Source: Oscillospiraceae bacterium
GTDB taxonomy: Bacteria; Bacillota; Clostridia; Oscillospirales; JAAYOS01
DNA: 64,000 nucleotides
Reading direction: 5' to 3'
Assembly (NCBI GenBank): GCA_031264245.1
Contig: JAISEG010000005.1
Coordinates: forward strand, 62,001-126,000
The notes under the pieces were generated by a model. It ran no database searches, had not been told where the DNA came from, and was given only the letters and a program-made list of their open reading frames with translations. Position 1 is the first letter of the stretch. Each line of letters begins with the position of its first letter. A program made the position numbers and the translations under genes. This document shows positions 16,704-25,968 of this stretch, in pieces.

Positions 16704-19700
16704 TTAATCTAAGCTGTTGTATTCTTCTGTTATAGCAAATTTGATGATACGATACAGTATGGTTGCTATTTCCGCACGGGTACTGTTGGCTTGAGGATCA
16801 AATAAATTGCCCGGCTTGCCTTCCACAACACCGTATTTTTGTATTTCAAGTACCGCGTCCAGCGCCCAGCCGCTGACCAGGTTTTCATCCTCAAATGGAC
16901 TGAAATCGGATTCAGGCAAAGCTATTCCCATGTATTTTAGGAATCTGACAATCATTAAGGCAATTTCCTGCCGTGTAATATTGCTGTCGGGATTGAACTT
17001 GTTGTTTCCGTCTCCCAGTACAATTTCTTTGTCAAGCGCCCATGCAACCGCCGGTCCGAACCATGAATCAGGATCAACATCGTCAAACACACGGGACTCG
17101 TAGCCGCTGACATCCGCCAACGCCATACGCGCGAGAACCGTTGCAAACATCGCGCGGGTCATTGGAATATCCTGCCTGAATTCTCCGCCGGGATATCCTT
17201 GGAACGCTTCCCTTGAAGCTGTAAACAGGATGTTGTCGAATGCCCAATGTCCGGCGATATCGCTGAATTCCTTTGGATTTGGCTTCACGAAGTACTCGAT
17301 AAGCGGGTTGCCAAAGAAGTAAATCTTACCTTCTATTACAAAGCAGAACGGAACAAATATTATATTGTCCTCTTCATAATAGTATACAATGCCATCATCA
17401 GACTCAACGTCCAGCCACATCAGTGAGAACATTCCGGAAAGCGCTATGTCATCGTCATCAATCTCTTCATCAGTTGGATTGCTGGATCCGGTCGGCCCGG
17501 TTGGCCCGGTCGGTCCGACAGGTCCGGTCTGTCCGCTGTTATCTGTCCAGCTTGCGGTAAGAGTAACATTTCCTGTGACAGTATAGGAAGCTCCTCCAAC
17601 ACCTGCATTAGTGGTCCCGTCAAGCCAACCGTTGAAGGTGTGGTTTGCCCTGGTTGCTGCGGGCAGTGTGATGTCGGTGCCTTTCTTAACCGTGACCGGA
17701 GAAACAGCCCCCTCGGCAAGAGTGCCGCCGTTCGGATCGAAGGTGACTGCAACCATATCCGGAGGCTCCGCAATTTCAGTCCATTGCGCCGTAAGCGTGA
17801 TATCTTTCGTTACTTCATAAATGTCTCCCGCGTCGCCGGCATATACATCCTCTTCATCGTACCAGCCCGCGAAGCTATAGTCCGTCCTTGCCGCTGCCGG
17901 GAGGTATATCAAAGTGCCTTCCCCAACCGTGACCGGAGAAACAGCCTCCTCGGCAAGGGTACCGCCGTTTGGCTCGAAAGTGACTGTATAGGTAACCGGA
18001 TCCACATCTTCCTCGGTCCATTTTGCTGTAAGAGTTACATTTCGGATAGCTTTATAGGAATCTCCCGCGCCACCGACATAGACGCCCATTTCGTCGTACC
18101 AGCCCGCGAATCTATAGTCCGTCTTTACCGCTCCCGGCAGGGCGATGATTTCATTTTCCTTAACCGTGACCGGAGAAACATCCCCCTCGGCAAGTGCGCC
18201 GCCGTTCGGATCGAAGGTGACTGTATAGGTAACCGGATCCGGGCTTGGGCTTGGAACATCCGGATCCTCAGAGGCTATTGTCACCAAAACCTGCGTGGTC
18301 GCCAGCGCCGCGATTCTGAACTCGCAGCCCTTATAATTCAGGGTAAGCACGTATGCGACTTTAACCTGATATTCTCCGGCGTCGGGACTGTCAGACTTCA
18401 ATATGCTGCCATCAATGCTGAACGGAGCGTCGGAGGGAGCTGTCCAGTTTATTTCATAGCCGGGGGTGATGCCGAGCTTTTTGAGCAGCTTGCAAAGCTC
18501 CGTCCAGTACACGTTGTCATCGTAACTAGTGCTGAATATGTAATGTTCGCCGACTGTGTCCTCAACCTCAGCCGCTTCTATCAGGAATGTATCCGGGTTC
18601 ATAATGAACCGTACAAGGTCACGGATTTCTCCCGCTATGTCCTCAACCTTCTGTGCCAGCAGTGGCAGGTTTGAGTTTCTCACACATTCGGCAATTGCCG
18701 ATTTAAACTCGTCTCTGTAATGCTCAAGAACAGCGCACAAGAAAGCCTCGATGTTTTCTTTCGTGAGATTTGTTCCCGCCCATTTATAGAAATTCTCAAT
18801 CTCGCTGTATGCTCCGCATATTTCTTTAACGAAGTCCTTTATACCTTCAGCCTTGAGGCGGAGCTGTTCAAGCTTCATTTGCTTTGCGTCATGACCGTTA
18901 GCCGAATCTGCCATGAACGCGGAGACCGCCACAATCTCAGCGTTGAGCGGCTGTATCAGCGCGTTAATATCTTCGCCGTCAATCAGCGCAAGCCTTGTGC
19001 TTCCCGCGGCGTGATCAACGAAACCAAGCAGTTCCCCAATGAAATCGTATACCTGAACCACCACGTCGAACACATCGGAAACGACGCTTAGAACATCGAT
19101 GATCTGACCAAGACCGAGACCGTTTATCACCGGTTCAAGTATCCCGGAAATCGTATCTCCCAGTTCAAGGCTTATGCCTGTATCCTGCAACAGTCCGCCT
19201 ATGATTCCGTCTACAACTCCGGGCAGGCTGCCGGTCACGAAGTCCTTAACGAGGTCTGATACCGATTGACCTAAAATTGAAGACAGGCTGCTGTCTATCA
19301 GGTCAATTGACTGGAGTATCGCAAGCGCTCCATACAGGTCGCCCTGAACGTAATGAAGCAGATTATCAATGTCTCCGGCAATATCGTCAAATCGCAGGTT
19401 TTCATATTTAGTGTAAATCCTTCCGCTCGCTATGTCTTCTACCATCTTGATCATGGCGTCAATTTTGATTCCCGCGAGTCCATTGCGCAGATCGGTGAGG
19501 ACAGGTATTATACTGTCAATTAGCTCCGCTATGCCTTTAAGCGACATGCCGCTTAAATCCAGACCGCCGAGGAGGTCGCCGAGTATACCTCCCAGGTCGA
19601 TGCCGCCCAAATCAAGGTTGCCGTCGCCTATGATGCCGCCTATAATGCTTTCCAGACCGCCGTCAAAAGCGTTATCCATGCCCAGCAGCCCCAGGACAGA

Positions 19701-21290
19701 TTCAAGCAGGGCGGAGGGGTCGCCGTTAAGCCCAAGCAATCCAAGCAGCCTGTCGGCGACAACTAATGTGGCGCTGATGTTGCCCATATCTTTTATGAGG
19801 TATTCCAACAGCTGATCAGCGCCGACGCCGGCATATTCAAAGCTGATGGACTCGTATTTAGAGATAAAGCTTCCGTCAAAAAGCTCAGAAATCAGGTGGT
19901 ATGACGCTGTGATATCTACTTTGCCGTCGTCTATGTCTGTTTTGAGGTCTCCCAGCACAGCAATCAGGCTGTCTAAAAGGTTAAGTATGTCATCCGTCTT
20001 GAGTGAACTCAGATCGACCCCGCCCAAAATGCCGTCGAGTATGCCCCCAAGACCGGGTAATATCCCGTCCGCGATGTCTCCCAGACCGCCTGAGACGTCA
20101 CCGCTCATGCCGAGCAGTGTCAATATTGTGCCGATGATATCGCCGCCGTCAAGACCAATCAGCTTACCGATTTCGCTTGTGCTCAACGTTTGCAGAAGGT
20201 TAAGTGCGGCTTTTGCGCCTCCCAGATCATCTATCAGATAACCGGTCAGCTCCGAAGCTCCGTTGTTTGGATCAGAAAAGTCAATATTGCCGTACTTTTC
20301 GAACATGGCGCCGGAGGTTATATCTGAAACGAATCCCAAAAGCTTCGTCAGGTCAGTGAGCGCGTCTCCGTCAATACCCAATGTGCCAAACAGAATGTCT
20401 CTGACTGTGGCAATCAGATTATAGCCTGCGCCGTATGTTTTCCATAATTCGTCAAATACCCCCAATGCGGTATAATTCTTAGTTTGCGGAATTATCGAGC
20501 CACTTTTTACTGTAAGGTAACTTGCGTTATCTATCTGATTTCTTAAATCAGATAGTTTGGTGCTCAGATCGTCCGCACTGAAAGACAGCACCGTTTGGAA
20601 CCCGTCAATAATAGCCTGTGAATCGGTTAAACTCAGGTTATCGGAATACACAGCTACAACCATGCTGAGCATTGATTCAACAGCTTGCGCGACATACAAG
20701 TTAAGATCCTGCGCAGCAACTTTTGTCGATAAGCTCTGTGCCGGCAATGTCGTATTGTTTATCGTCTGATTTTGTCCCATAATGCCATCCTGGAAAATTA
20801 CATTCTGCGAAGTAAGTATTCCTGAAACAGTCACACCCCAAAGCGTTCCGCTCAGAGAAGTTACAGGTAGAGTAACCGTTTGATTTTTCCCAAACAGAAC
20901 ATCATTCAATTTTGCCGCACTGCCAATAAGAGACAGGGAAACAGAGGCAGTTAAGATTTTCCCTTCCAATGCATACCCTTCAATAAAGCTCTTGAGTATT
21001 TCGTATGTACTTAACGATGCTAAGTTGGTACCAAGTAATGCACCAAAATCAATGTCCAGCTTCCCCGCATCTTCCAGCGCTTTTAATTCAACCAGCAAAG
21101 CTTTGAAGCTTTGATCCAGCCTTTCAAGCTCCAGAGCGTTTGCGGCAAACTGTTCCTCCAACGTCATTCCGCCTTCATCCTCGGGAGAGGCAAGCGCCCA
21201 TAACGGAAACAAACTGAACAGCATAGAAAGAACCAGCAGCAGTGACAGCGCCTTCCTTCCGATCCTGGGGATTTTTCCTGTGATACTCAT
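16704..21290 (-). CDS. S-layer-homology surface protein with novel internal repeats
   Basis: A secreted 1528-residue cell-wall protein. In order it has a signal peptide (residues 1-35, ending near ALA-SPED), an N-terminal β region, and three imperfect repeats of about 150-170 residues rich in Leu, Ile, Gly and Asp (anchors FEKYGNIDF, SKYESISF, TKYENLRF). These are followed by a helical region, an Ig-like segment, three Listeria-Bacteroides-type (Flg_new/InlB-like) repeats, a short collagen-like GPTGPTGPTG linker and three SLH domains that bind wall polymers. The start at 21290 has GGAGG upstream; the ATG at 21329 has none. Probably an adhesin or S-layer component; the ligand is unknown. Confidence 0.88.
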   Translation of the reverse strand: MSITGKIPRIGRKALSLLLVLSMLFSLFPLWALASPEDEGGMTLEEQFAANALELERLDQSFKALLVELKALEDAGKLDIDFGALLGTNLASLSTYEILKSFIEGYALEGKILTASVSLSLIGSAAKLNDVLFGKNQTVTLPVTSLSGTLWGVTVSGILTSQNVIFQDGIMGQNQTINNTTLPAQSLSTKVAAQDLNLYVAQAVESMLSMVVAVYSDNLSLTDSQAIIDGFQTVLSFSADDLSTKLSDLRNQIDNASYLTVKSGSIIPQTKNYTALGVFDELWKTYGAGYNLIATVRDILFGTLGIDGDALTDLTKLLGFVSDITSGAMFEKYGNIDFSDPNNGASELTGYLIDDLGGAKAALNLLQTLSTSEIGKLIGLDGGDIIGTILTLLGMSGDVSGGLGDIADGILPGLGGILDGILGGVDLSSLKTDDILNLLDSLIAVLGDLKTDIDDGKVDITASYHLISELFDGSFISKYESISFEYAGVGADQLLEYLIKDMGNISATLVVADRLLGLLGLNGDPSALLESVLGLLGMDNAFDGGLESIIGGIIGDGNLDLGGIDLGGILGDLLGGLDLSGMSLKGIAELIDSIIPVLTDLRNGLAGIKIDAMIKMVEDIASGRIYTKYENLRFDDIAGDIDNLLHYVQGDLYGALAILQSIDLIDSSLSSILGQSVSDLVKDFVTGSLPGVVDGIIGGLLQDTGISLELGDTISGILEPVINGLGLGQIIDVLSVVSDVFDVVVQVYDFIGELLGFVDHAAGSTRLALIDGEDINALIQPLNAEIVAVSAFMADSANGHDAKQMKLEQLRLKAEGIKDFVKEICGAYSEIENFYKWAGTNLTKENIEAFLCAVLEHYRDEFKSAIAECVRNSNLPLLAQKVEDIAGEIRDLVRFIMNPDTFLIEAAEVEDTVGEHYIFSTSYDDNVYWTELCKLLKKLGITPGYEINWTAPSDAPFSIDGSILKSDSPDAGEYQVKVAYVLTLNYKGCEFRIAALATTQVLVTIASEDPDVPSPSPDPVTYTVTFDPNGGALAEGDVSPVTVKENEIIALPGAVKTDYRFAGWYDEMGVYVGGAGDSYKAIRNVTLTAKWTEEDVDPVTYTVTFEPNGGTLAEEAVSPVTVGEGTLIYLPAAARTDYSFAGWYDEEDVYAGDAGDIYEVTKDITLTAQWTEIAEPPDMVAVTFDPNGGTLAEGAVSPVTVKKGTDITLPAATRANHTFNGWLDGTTNAGVGGASYTVTGNVTLTASWTDNSGQTGPVGPTGPTGPTGSSNPTDEEIDDDDIALSGMFSLMWLDVESDDGIVYYYEEDNIIFVPFCFVIEGKIYFFGNPLIEYFVKPNPKEFSDIAGHWAFDNILFTASREAFQGYPGGEFRQDIPMTRAMFATVLARMALADVSGYESRVFDDVDPDSWFGPAVAWALDKEIVLGDGNNKFNPDSNITRQEIALMIVRFLKYMGIALPESDFSPFEDENLVSGWALDAVLEIQKYGVVEGKPGNLFDPQANSTRAEIATILYRIIKFAITEEYNSLD

Positions 21291-21333
21291 AGATTTATTC
21301 CTCCATTTTGTTTTTTTATTTATAGACATTGAT

Positions 21334-21362
21334 ATTTTATCCTAATACAACACAATTTGCAA
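21334..21362 (-). promoter_or_regulatory. promoter of the SLH protein gene
   Basis: Minus strand: TTGCAA (21362-21357), a 17-bp spacer, then TAAAAT (21339-21334), with the start codon about 45 bp downstream. The -35 and -10 each differ from consensus by one or two bases. Confidence 0.55.
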
Positions 21363-21392
21363 TAATTTATATAAAAAATTTTGTTTTAATGT

Positions 21393-21412
21393 TTTTTTGC
21401 AAATCGGCTTTT
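21393..21412. repeat. 20-bp direct repeat, copy 2
   Basis: TTTTTTGCAAATCGGCTTTT is identical to 16476-16495. It lies upstream of the SLH gene promoter and also upstream of argS on the other strand. Confidence 0.75.
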
Positions 21413-21506
21413 CCCCCTTGCAATTTCCTCTCATTATTGGTATTTTACTAGTAATACTTATTAATATGCATTTTTATATGTGTTTAAGCTCTTTTGGAGG
21501 TCTAAA

Positions 21507-23261
21507 ATGATATTCAGGCAACTTCTCACCGAAATAGTGTCCGACGCGTTTGAAAGCTGCGGCTACAGCAGGGAATTTGGCGGCGTAACCGTGTCCAGCC
21601 GTCCCGACCTGTGCCAGTTTCAGTGCAACGGCTCCATGTCCGCCGCCAAGGTATACAAAAAAGCTCCTGTTCAAATTGCGTTGGAGGTCGTGGAAAAGCT
21701 GTCCGCGGACGACCGTTTTTCCGCTGTCAGCGCCGTACCTCCCGGGTTTATCAACCTGGATATATCCGGCGGGCTTGTATCGGATAAAATAAACGCGATG
21801 CTGGAGGACAGCCGTATGCTGCTCCCGGTTTTCGATAAAAAGACAATTGTTGTGGACTACGGAGGACCGAACCTCGCAAAGCCGCTTCACGTCGGGCATC
21901 TGCGCCCCGCCATCATCGGCGAGACGCTGTGCCGTATAGCCCGTTTTATGGGGCATGAGGTCATCGGCGATATCCACCTCGGCGACTGGGGGCTTCAAAT
22001 GGGGCTTGTCATCTCGGAAATCAGGCTTCGCACGCCCGGGCTCTGCTATTTCGACCCGGAATATTCCGGCTCCTATCCCGACAGCTCCCCCGTGACGGTC
22101 GACGAGCTAAACGAAATTTACCCCACCGCCTCAAAGCGCTCAAAAACCGACAAGGAATTTGCCACCGCCGCCGCCGCCGCGACTGTGGAGCTGCAAAACG
22201 GCCGCCGCGGGTATCTCGCGCTGTGGAAAAGTATACGCGATATCTCTGTCGCGGACATGAAGAAAACCTATGACATACTCGACGTGCATTTTGATAAATG
22301 GCTGGGTGAGAGCGACGCCGACCCCTATATCCCCCGGGTGATAAAAATGCTCACCGACAGCGGCGCGCTTTACGAGTCCGGCGGAGCGATGGTGGTGGAC
22401 GTCGCGACCGAGGAGGACAGGGAGCCTGTCCCGCCGATCATCATCGTCAAATCCAACGGCGGCGACATCTACGGTACCACAGACCTCGGGGCATTGCTCC
22501 AGCGCAAGACCGACTGGAACCCCGACGAAGTCTGGTATGTGACGGATAACCGCCAGGCGCTGCACTTCAAGCAGGTGTTCCGCTGCGCCGAAATCGCCGG
22601 GTTCCTAGGCGATACCAAGTGCTTTCACTTCAGCAACGGCACCATGAACGGCAGGGACGGAAAGCCGTACAAAACCCGCGACGGCGGCGTAATGCGCCTT
22701 TCCGACTTTATCGAATCGGTGACCGGCAGCTCCTACGAAAAGACCTCCCAGTCCAGCGTGGAGATGGACGAGGAAAAGAAGCGGACTACGGCGCGGCAAA
22801 CCGGTATCGCCGCGATAAAAATAGGCGATATGCTCAACCACAGATCAAAGGATTATATCTTCGATATCGATCGGTTCCTCGCCTCCGACGGCAAAACGGG
22901 ACCGTATCTCCAGTACGCGTCGGTCCGAATCAATTCTGTATTGGACAAGGCGTTCACCCAGGGCGCGAAGGCGTCGGCGGTTCTTCCCGCGGAGTCTCAG
23001 ACCGAAAGCGAGCTCATGCTTTCCCTGCTCTCCGTCTCCGACTCCCTTCTCCGCGCCTACAATGAAAAGGCCCCCAATATCATATGCGAGGCGCTCTTTG
23101 ACATCGCGGGTCTGTTCAGCCGCTTCTACTCGGAAAACAGGATAATCTCCTGTCCCGACGAAACGAGAAAGGGCTCATGGCTCTCCCTTTTGACCCTGAC
23201 CGGCAGGATGTTCGGGACGCTGCTGGAACTCCTCGGGATAGCCGTGCCGGACAGGATGTAA
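21507..23261 (+). CDS. argS: arginyl-tRNA synthetase
   Basis: A class I aminoacyl-tRNA synthetase of 584 residues that charges tRNA-Arg. It has the N-terminal additional domain, the HIGH-box equivalent HVGHLRPAIIGE after DYGGPNLAKPL, the ArgRS signature GRDGKPYKTRDGG and the C-terminal anticodon-binding helical domain (LLRAYNEKAPNIICEALFDI). As in other ArgRS enzymes there is no standard KMSKS. The start at 21507 (MIFRQLL) has GGAGG about 8 nt upstream. It is a single-gene unit divergent from the SLH gene. No T-box leader is visible. Confidence 0.96.
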   Translation: MIFRQLLTEIVSDAFESCGYSREFGGVTVSSRPDLCQFQCNGSMSAAKVYKKAPVQIALEVVEKLSADDRFSAVSAVPPGFINLDISGGLVSDKINAMLEDSRMLLPVFDKKTIVVDYGGPNLAKPLHVGHLRPAIIGETLCRIARFMGHEVIGDIHLGDWGLQMGLVISEIRLRTPGLCYFDPEYSGSYPDSSPVTVDELNEIYPTASKRSKTDKEFATAAAAATVELQNGRRGYLALWKSIRDISVADMKKTYDILDVHFDKWLGESDADPYIPRVIKMLTDSGALYESGGAMVVDVATEEDREPVPPIIIVKSNGGDIYGTTDLGALLQRKTDWNPDEVWYVTDNRQALHFKQVFRCAEIAGFLGDTKCFHFSNGTMNGRDGKPYKTRDGGVMRLSDFIESVTGSSYEKTSQSSVEMDEEKKRTTARQTGIAAIKIGDMLNHRSKDYIFDIDRFLASDGKTGPYLQYASVRINSVLDKAFTQGAKASAVLPAESQTESELMLSLLSVSDSLLRAYNEKAPNIICEALFDIAGLFSRFYSENRIISCPDETRKGSWLSLLTLTGRMFGTLLELLGIAVPDRM

Positions 23262-23282
23262 TGCCAATATCGGTTAGAACTA

Positions 23283-23720
23283 TTAAAGCTTTTTGCTGTT
23301 GCGATACAGAAACGCAAAGTAACTGATAACATGAACTGCCATTACCCCAATAACTATAAAGCACGGTATCATATAATCAAGAAACAAAAACACAAATTCA
23401 AGAGCCAGCAAACTAGTCAGCGTGACATACCACGTGCTTTGCGCGGATTTTTCCCGAATTTTGATAAACCGCTCGTCATTTTCGTTGATTTCTTGTTGCC
23501 GCGCGTCCTCCGGCTTTCTTCTGAGCAGTATCAAACCCACGGAACCTAAAGCAGCAGCCGCGCTGCCTAACCCGGCTCCGAAGCCTAAAAAGCGGCCGGG
23601 AAGTCCGCTCGCAAAGCTGCTCTGTTCCGCGATTGCTCCCGCAGCCATCAGCGCTAACCCTAAGCAGACGAGAAGTATATACAGCTTCTTTGAGTGCTTT
23701 ACAATTGGTTTCTTATTCAT
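23283..23720 (-). CDS. DUF2178-like small membrane protein
   Basis: A 145-residue protein with four predicted membrane helices in two pairs, separated by a charged cytoplasmic loop (RRKPEDARQQEINENDERFIKIREKSA). The NDERF...REKS loop is typical of DUF2178-type proteins, whose function is unknown. It overlaps the upstream XRE regulator gene by 4 bp; such regulator/membrane-protein pairs are common in Firmicutes and the regulator probably controls the pair. Confidence 0.75.
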   Translation of the reverse strand: MNKKPIVKHSKKLYILLVCLGLALMAAGAIAEQSSFASGLPGRFLGFGAGLGSAAAALGSVGLILLRRKPEDARQQEINENDERFIKIREKSAQSTWYVTLTSLLALEFVFLFLDYMIPCFIVIGVMAVHVISYFAFLYRNSKKL

Positions 23721-23920
23721 TGGGCATCCTCCTCATAAATAAAGATTTCCTCAACGCTCATGCCAAAAAAACGGGCTATTTTAATCGCCAGGGTAATCGA
23801 CGGATTGTATCTTCCGTTTTCAAGAGAACCGATTGTTTGCCTTGACACCTCCAGCCGGTCAGCCAGCTCTTCCTGTTTGATACCGCGCTGCTTTCGCAAT
23901 TCTTCAAGCCGGTTTTTCAA
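23717..23920 (-). CDS. XRE-family helix-turn-helix regulator
   Basis: A short regulator of about 67 residues made almost entirely of an HTH_3 domain: KNRLEELRKQRGIKQEELAD, then LEVSRQTIGSLENG and NPSITLAIKIARFF. A TTG start at 23920 is proposed because AGGGAGAG lies 7 nt upstream and the protein then begins like YozG-type regulators. An ATG at 23956 gives 79 residues but has no ribosome binding site. It is translationally coupled to the DUF2178 gene. Confidence 0.85.
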   Translation of the reverse strand: MKNRLEELRKQRGIKQEELADRLEVSRQTIGSLENGRYNPSITLAIKIARFFGMSVEEIFIYEEDAQ

Positions 23921-23999
23921 CCTATCACTCTCCCTTATGTAAAGTACGCTTTCCATTGTTATGATAACATAGGTCCATATAAATGTCAAGCATACTTTC

Positions 24000-24326
24000 C
24001 AGTATTGGTTTACATTGTACGACTGACAGCCGATTCAAGAGAAAACGGCAAGGTGTTAGAATTTGCTGCTGAAGAAGCTGCTGTCTTCAAGGCTTTTCTG
24101 GCGTTATTCTGTGGATGGCGGTATAATATCATTCAGACTTTGCCAATCCATCCACAGTAAAGCGACGCCGCTACGTTACTGGGTCAACTTGACCCGAAGT
24201 AAGCGGGTTTTGGGTGCAACCCCAACAAGCATTTTTCAAGTGTGTATATACACTTGAATTGCTTGCCATTTAGCAGTGGGGATAAAAACATACATAATTT
24301 ATATACTGTACAAACAGGAGAAATTT
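24000..24326. other. AT-rich intergenic segment with inverted repeats, no gene seen
   Basis: It holds an inverted relative (about 24008-24028, TTTACATTGTACGACTGACAG) of the 20-bp repeat found after both GNAT genes. It also holds an inverted repeat CTGTGGATGG/CCATCCACAG (around 24110-24158), and TTCAAGTGT/ACACTTGAA (about 24235-24256), which could be a terminator or operator. No credible coding sequence. Confidence 0.45.
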
Positions 24327-24881
24327 ATGATAACACATAAAGGCACACAAACGATTCAAACACAGCGGCTTATACTGCGAAAAATGACTTCTGATGATAT
24401 GGAAATGATCTATTGTTGGATGAGTGATCCAGAAATAACTAAATATGAAGATTGGGTACCACACGAAAGTGTGGATTATACTCGTGGATTTATTTCGTGG
24501 TTGACCGGTGATTACAAAGACGATCAAACATATTGTTGGGGAATGCAGTTAGGTGAAGAAATTATCGGCTTTGCTTTGATGGCGGGCGTTAACGAATGGA
24601 GCGGCAGTGTAGCGTATTACATTAAAAGGGAACTTTGGTCAAACGGATATGCAACAGAAGCTGTAAACGCAATTATAGATTTTATGTTTTCAGAGGTGGG
24701 CGTGGATAGAATTACCGCCAAACACTCGATAAAAAACATAGCCTCGGGTAAAGTGCTGAAGAAAGCGGGCATGAGGTATAGAGGTCATGTTAAGGAGTTT
24801 GAATATTATACCAGCAAGTCCGAATGGCACGATTGCGATTTTTATGCTATAACAAAAGAACAATACTTATGTAGAAAATAA
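24327..24881 (+). CDS. GNAT-family N-acetyltransferase (RimJ/RimL type)
   Basis: A 184-residue acetyl-CoA-dependent acyltransferase. It begins with the RimJ-like QTQRLILRKMTSDDMEMIY. It then has the β4/β5 region YCWGMQLGEEIIGFALM, the acetyl-CoA loop region LWSNGYATEAVNAII and the typical ending ASGKVLKKAGMRYRG. Substrate unknown; relatives acetylate ribosomal protein N-termini or antibiotics. CAGGAG precedes the ATG at 24327. The gene is clearly more AT-rich than argS or the sugar operon and is followed directly by the 20-bp repeat, suggesting acquisition. Confidence 0.88.
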   Translation: MITHKGTQTIQTQRLILRKMTSDDMEMIYCWMSDPEITKYEDWVPHESVDYTRGFISWLTGDYKDDQTYCWGMQLGEEIIGFALMAGVNEWSGSVAYYIKRELWSNGYATEAVNAIIDFMFSEVGVDRITAKHSIKNIASGKVLKKAGMRYRGHVKEFEYYTSKSEWHDCDFYAITKEQYLCRK

Positions 24882-24885
24882 GCAT

Positions 24886-24905
24886 TATCCGCAGTTGTAC
24901 ATTGT
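24886..24905 (+). repeat. 20-bp repeat after first GNAT gene
   Basis: TATCCGCAGTTGTACATTGT is identical to 25772-25791; an inverted relative lies near 24008-24028. Each full copy lies within 20 bp of a GNAT stop codon. Confidence 0.75.
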
Positions 24906-24981
24906 AAACAATCGTCAGTATTACCATGTACACCGTTGTCAGGTTATGCGTGATAGGATAAAAAACAAAGGGGGAATGGAA

Positions 24982-25752
24982 ATGACAGAACAAGAAATCA
25001 TTCGATATGTAAATAGTGGAGCGAATTTTTACCTTCGTCTTTTCGGCGACGCAGAACACATGGAATATCATAAAAACGATTTTTACAGTTTCATTCAGCC
25101 AAAGCATGGAGAACATGGTGTTAGGTTTGCTTTCGACGTTAAGCTTGAAAATTTGTCCGAAAAAGAACAGCTTGAGAAAATATCAAAATTAAAATTACTC
25201 AAAATGCCCGTTTGGTGGGATTTGCAAGTCTCCGACAACCTGTACAGACTTATTAATGGAAAGAGCAAAGCAAAACCGATTTCAGAACCTGTTGATGGTG
25301 ACGAACTATATATGGCTATTTTCCCCAATGAGCGGATGAATCCCACAAGAATGCCCGCTAATGTTGTTGTTAAAATGGCGGATACCCCCGCCGCTTTTGA
25401 GGAATGGGCAACAGCGGTAAATACTATCATGTTTGACGGTTACGCCGATATTCACCCTGTTAATCATTATCATCTGTGTGAAAAAGGTCTAATAAATTGT
25501 TTTACTTGCTATTATGACGGTATCGCTGTTGCTTTCGCTTCCGTTATGGATGACGCAAAAATATGCTCTCTTGAATTTGTTGCTACTGACCCGAATTACA
25601 GACGGCAAGGTTTTGCCACAGTGGTTTGTTCGGAAGCTATGTCACATGCTTTTAGCAATGGCGCACAAATTATTACGCTTAGGGCTCTTCAACCGGGAAC
25701 AAAAGAATTATATACTTCTCTTGGATTCAAAATATACAATTATGCGTTATAG
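24982..25752 (+). CDS. GNAT-family N-acetyltransferase, 256 aa
   Basis: A two-part protein. The N-terminal 130 residues (NSGANFYLRLFGDAEHMEYH, PVWWDLQVSDNLYRLI) are not recognised. The C-terminal half is a GNAT fold with the acetyl-CoA motif region DPNYRRQGFATVVCSEAM and the final GTKELYTSLGFKIY. The ATG at 24982 has GGGGG 7 nt upstream; the upstream in-frame ATG has no site. It is AT-rich like the first GNAT gene and lies between two copies of the same 20-bp repeat, so the pair looks like imported cargo. Confidence 0.85.
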   Translation: MTEQEIIRYVNSGANFYLRLFGDAEHMEYHKNDFYSFIQPKHGEHGVRFAFDVKLENLSEKEQLEKISKLKLLKMPVWWDLQVSDNLYRLINGKSKAKPISEPVDGDELYMAIFPNERMNPTRMPANVVVKMADTPAAFEEWATAVNTIMFDGYADIHPVNHYHLCEKGLINCFTCYYDGIAVAFASVMDDAKICSLEFVATDPNYRRQGFATVVCSEAMSHAFSNGAQIITLRALQPGTKELYTSLGFKIYNYAL

Positions 25753-25771
25753 GTACGTACAAAATAAATAA

Positions 25772-25791
25772 TATCCGCAGTTGTACATTGT
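25772..25791 (+). repeat. 20-bp repeat after second GNAT gene
   Basis: TATCCGCAGTTGTACATTGT, second identical copy. The AT-rich segment appears to end here; GC-rich hairpins start about 35 bp later. Confidence 0.75.
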
Positions 25792-25828
25792 GAATTGTTA
25801 TCATAAAAGAGGTTGTTGCAAAACAAAA

Positions 25829-25857
25829 AAGTGTCGCGGTATCTCACCGCGACGCTT
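25829..25857 (-). terminator. intrinsic terminator of the desulfoferrodoxin transcript
   Basis: AAGTGTCGCGGT and ACCGCGACGCTT form a 12-bp stem with the loop ATCTC. On the minus strand TTTTTTG follows. Confidence 0.85.
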
Positions 25858-25907
25858 GAGGCTGTCAAAAAGGAACCGTTTTTCACGGACGCACGGGTGC
25901 GCGCGGG

Positions 25908-25940
25908 CAGGGGCGGACGAACTGTGTTCGTCCGCCCCTG
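25908..25940. terminator. second strong hairpin downstream of desulfoferrodoxin
   Basis: CAGGGGCGGACGAAC and its exact complement form a 15-bp stem with a 3-nt loop. It lies between the end of the gene (25969) and the terminator at 25829-25857. Confidence 0.7.
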
Positions 25941-25968
25941 TCATTCTGAGCTTCCCCGTGTTCTTACC

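Noticed and set aside
17640-18674. Plus-strand open frame (344 codons) opposite the SLH protein gene
   Set aside because: A shadow of the repeats of the surface protein; Cys/Arg-rich translation typical of antisense frames.
21413-21506. Possible T-box leader before argS
   Set aside because: The space is too short and lacks the T-box sequence and an antiterminator.
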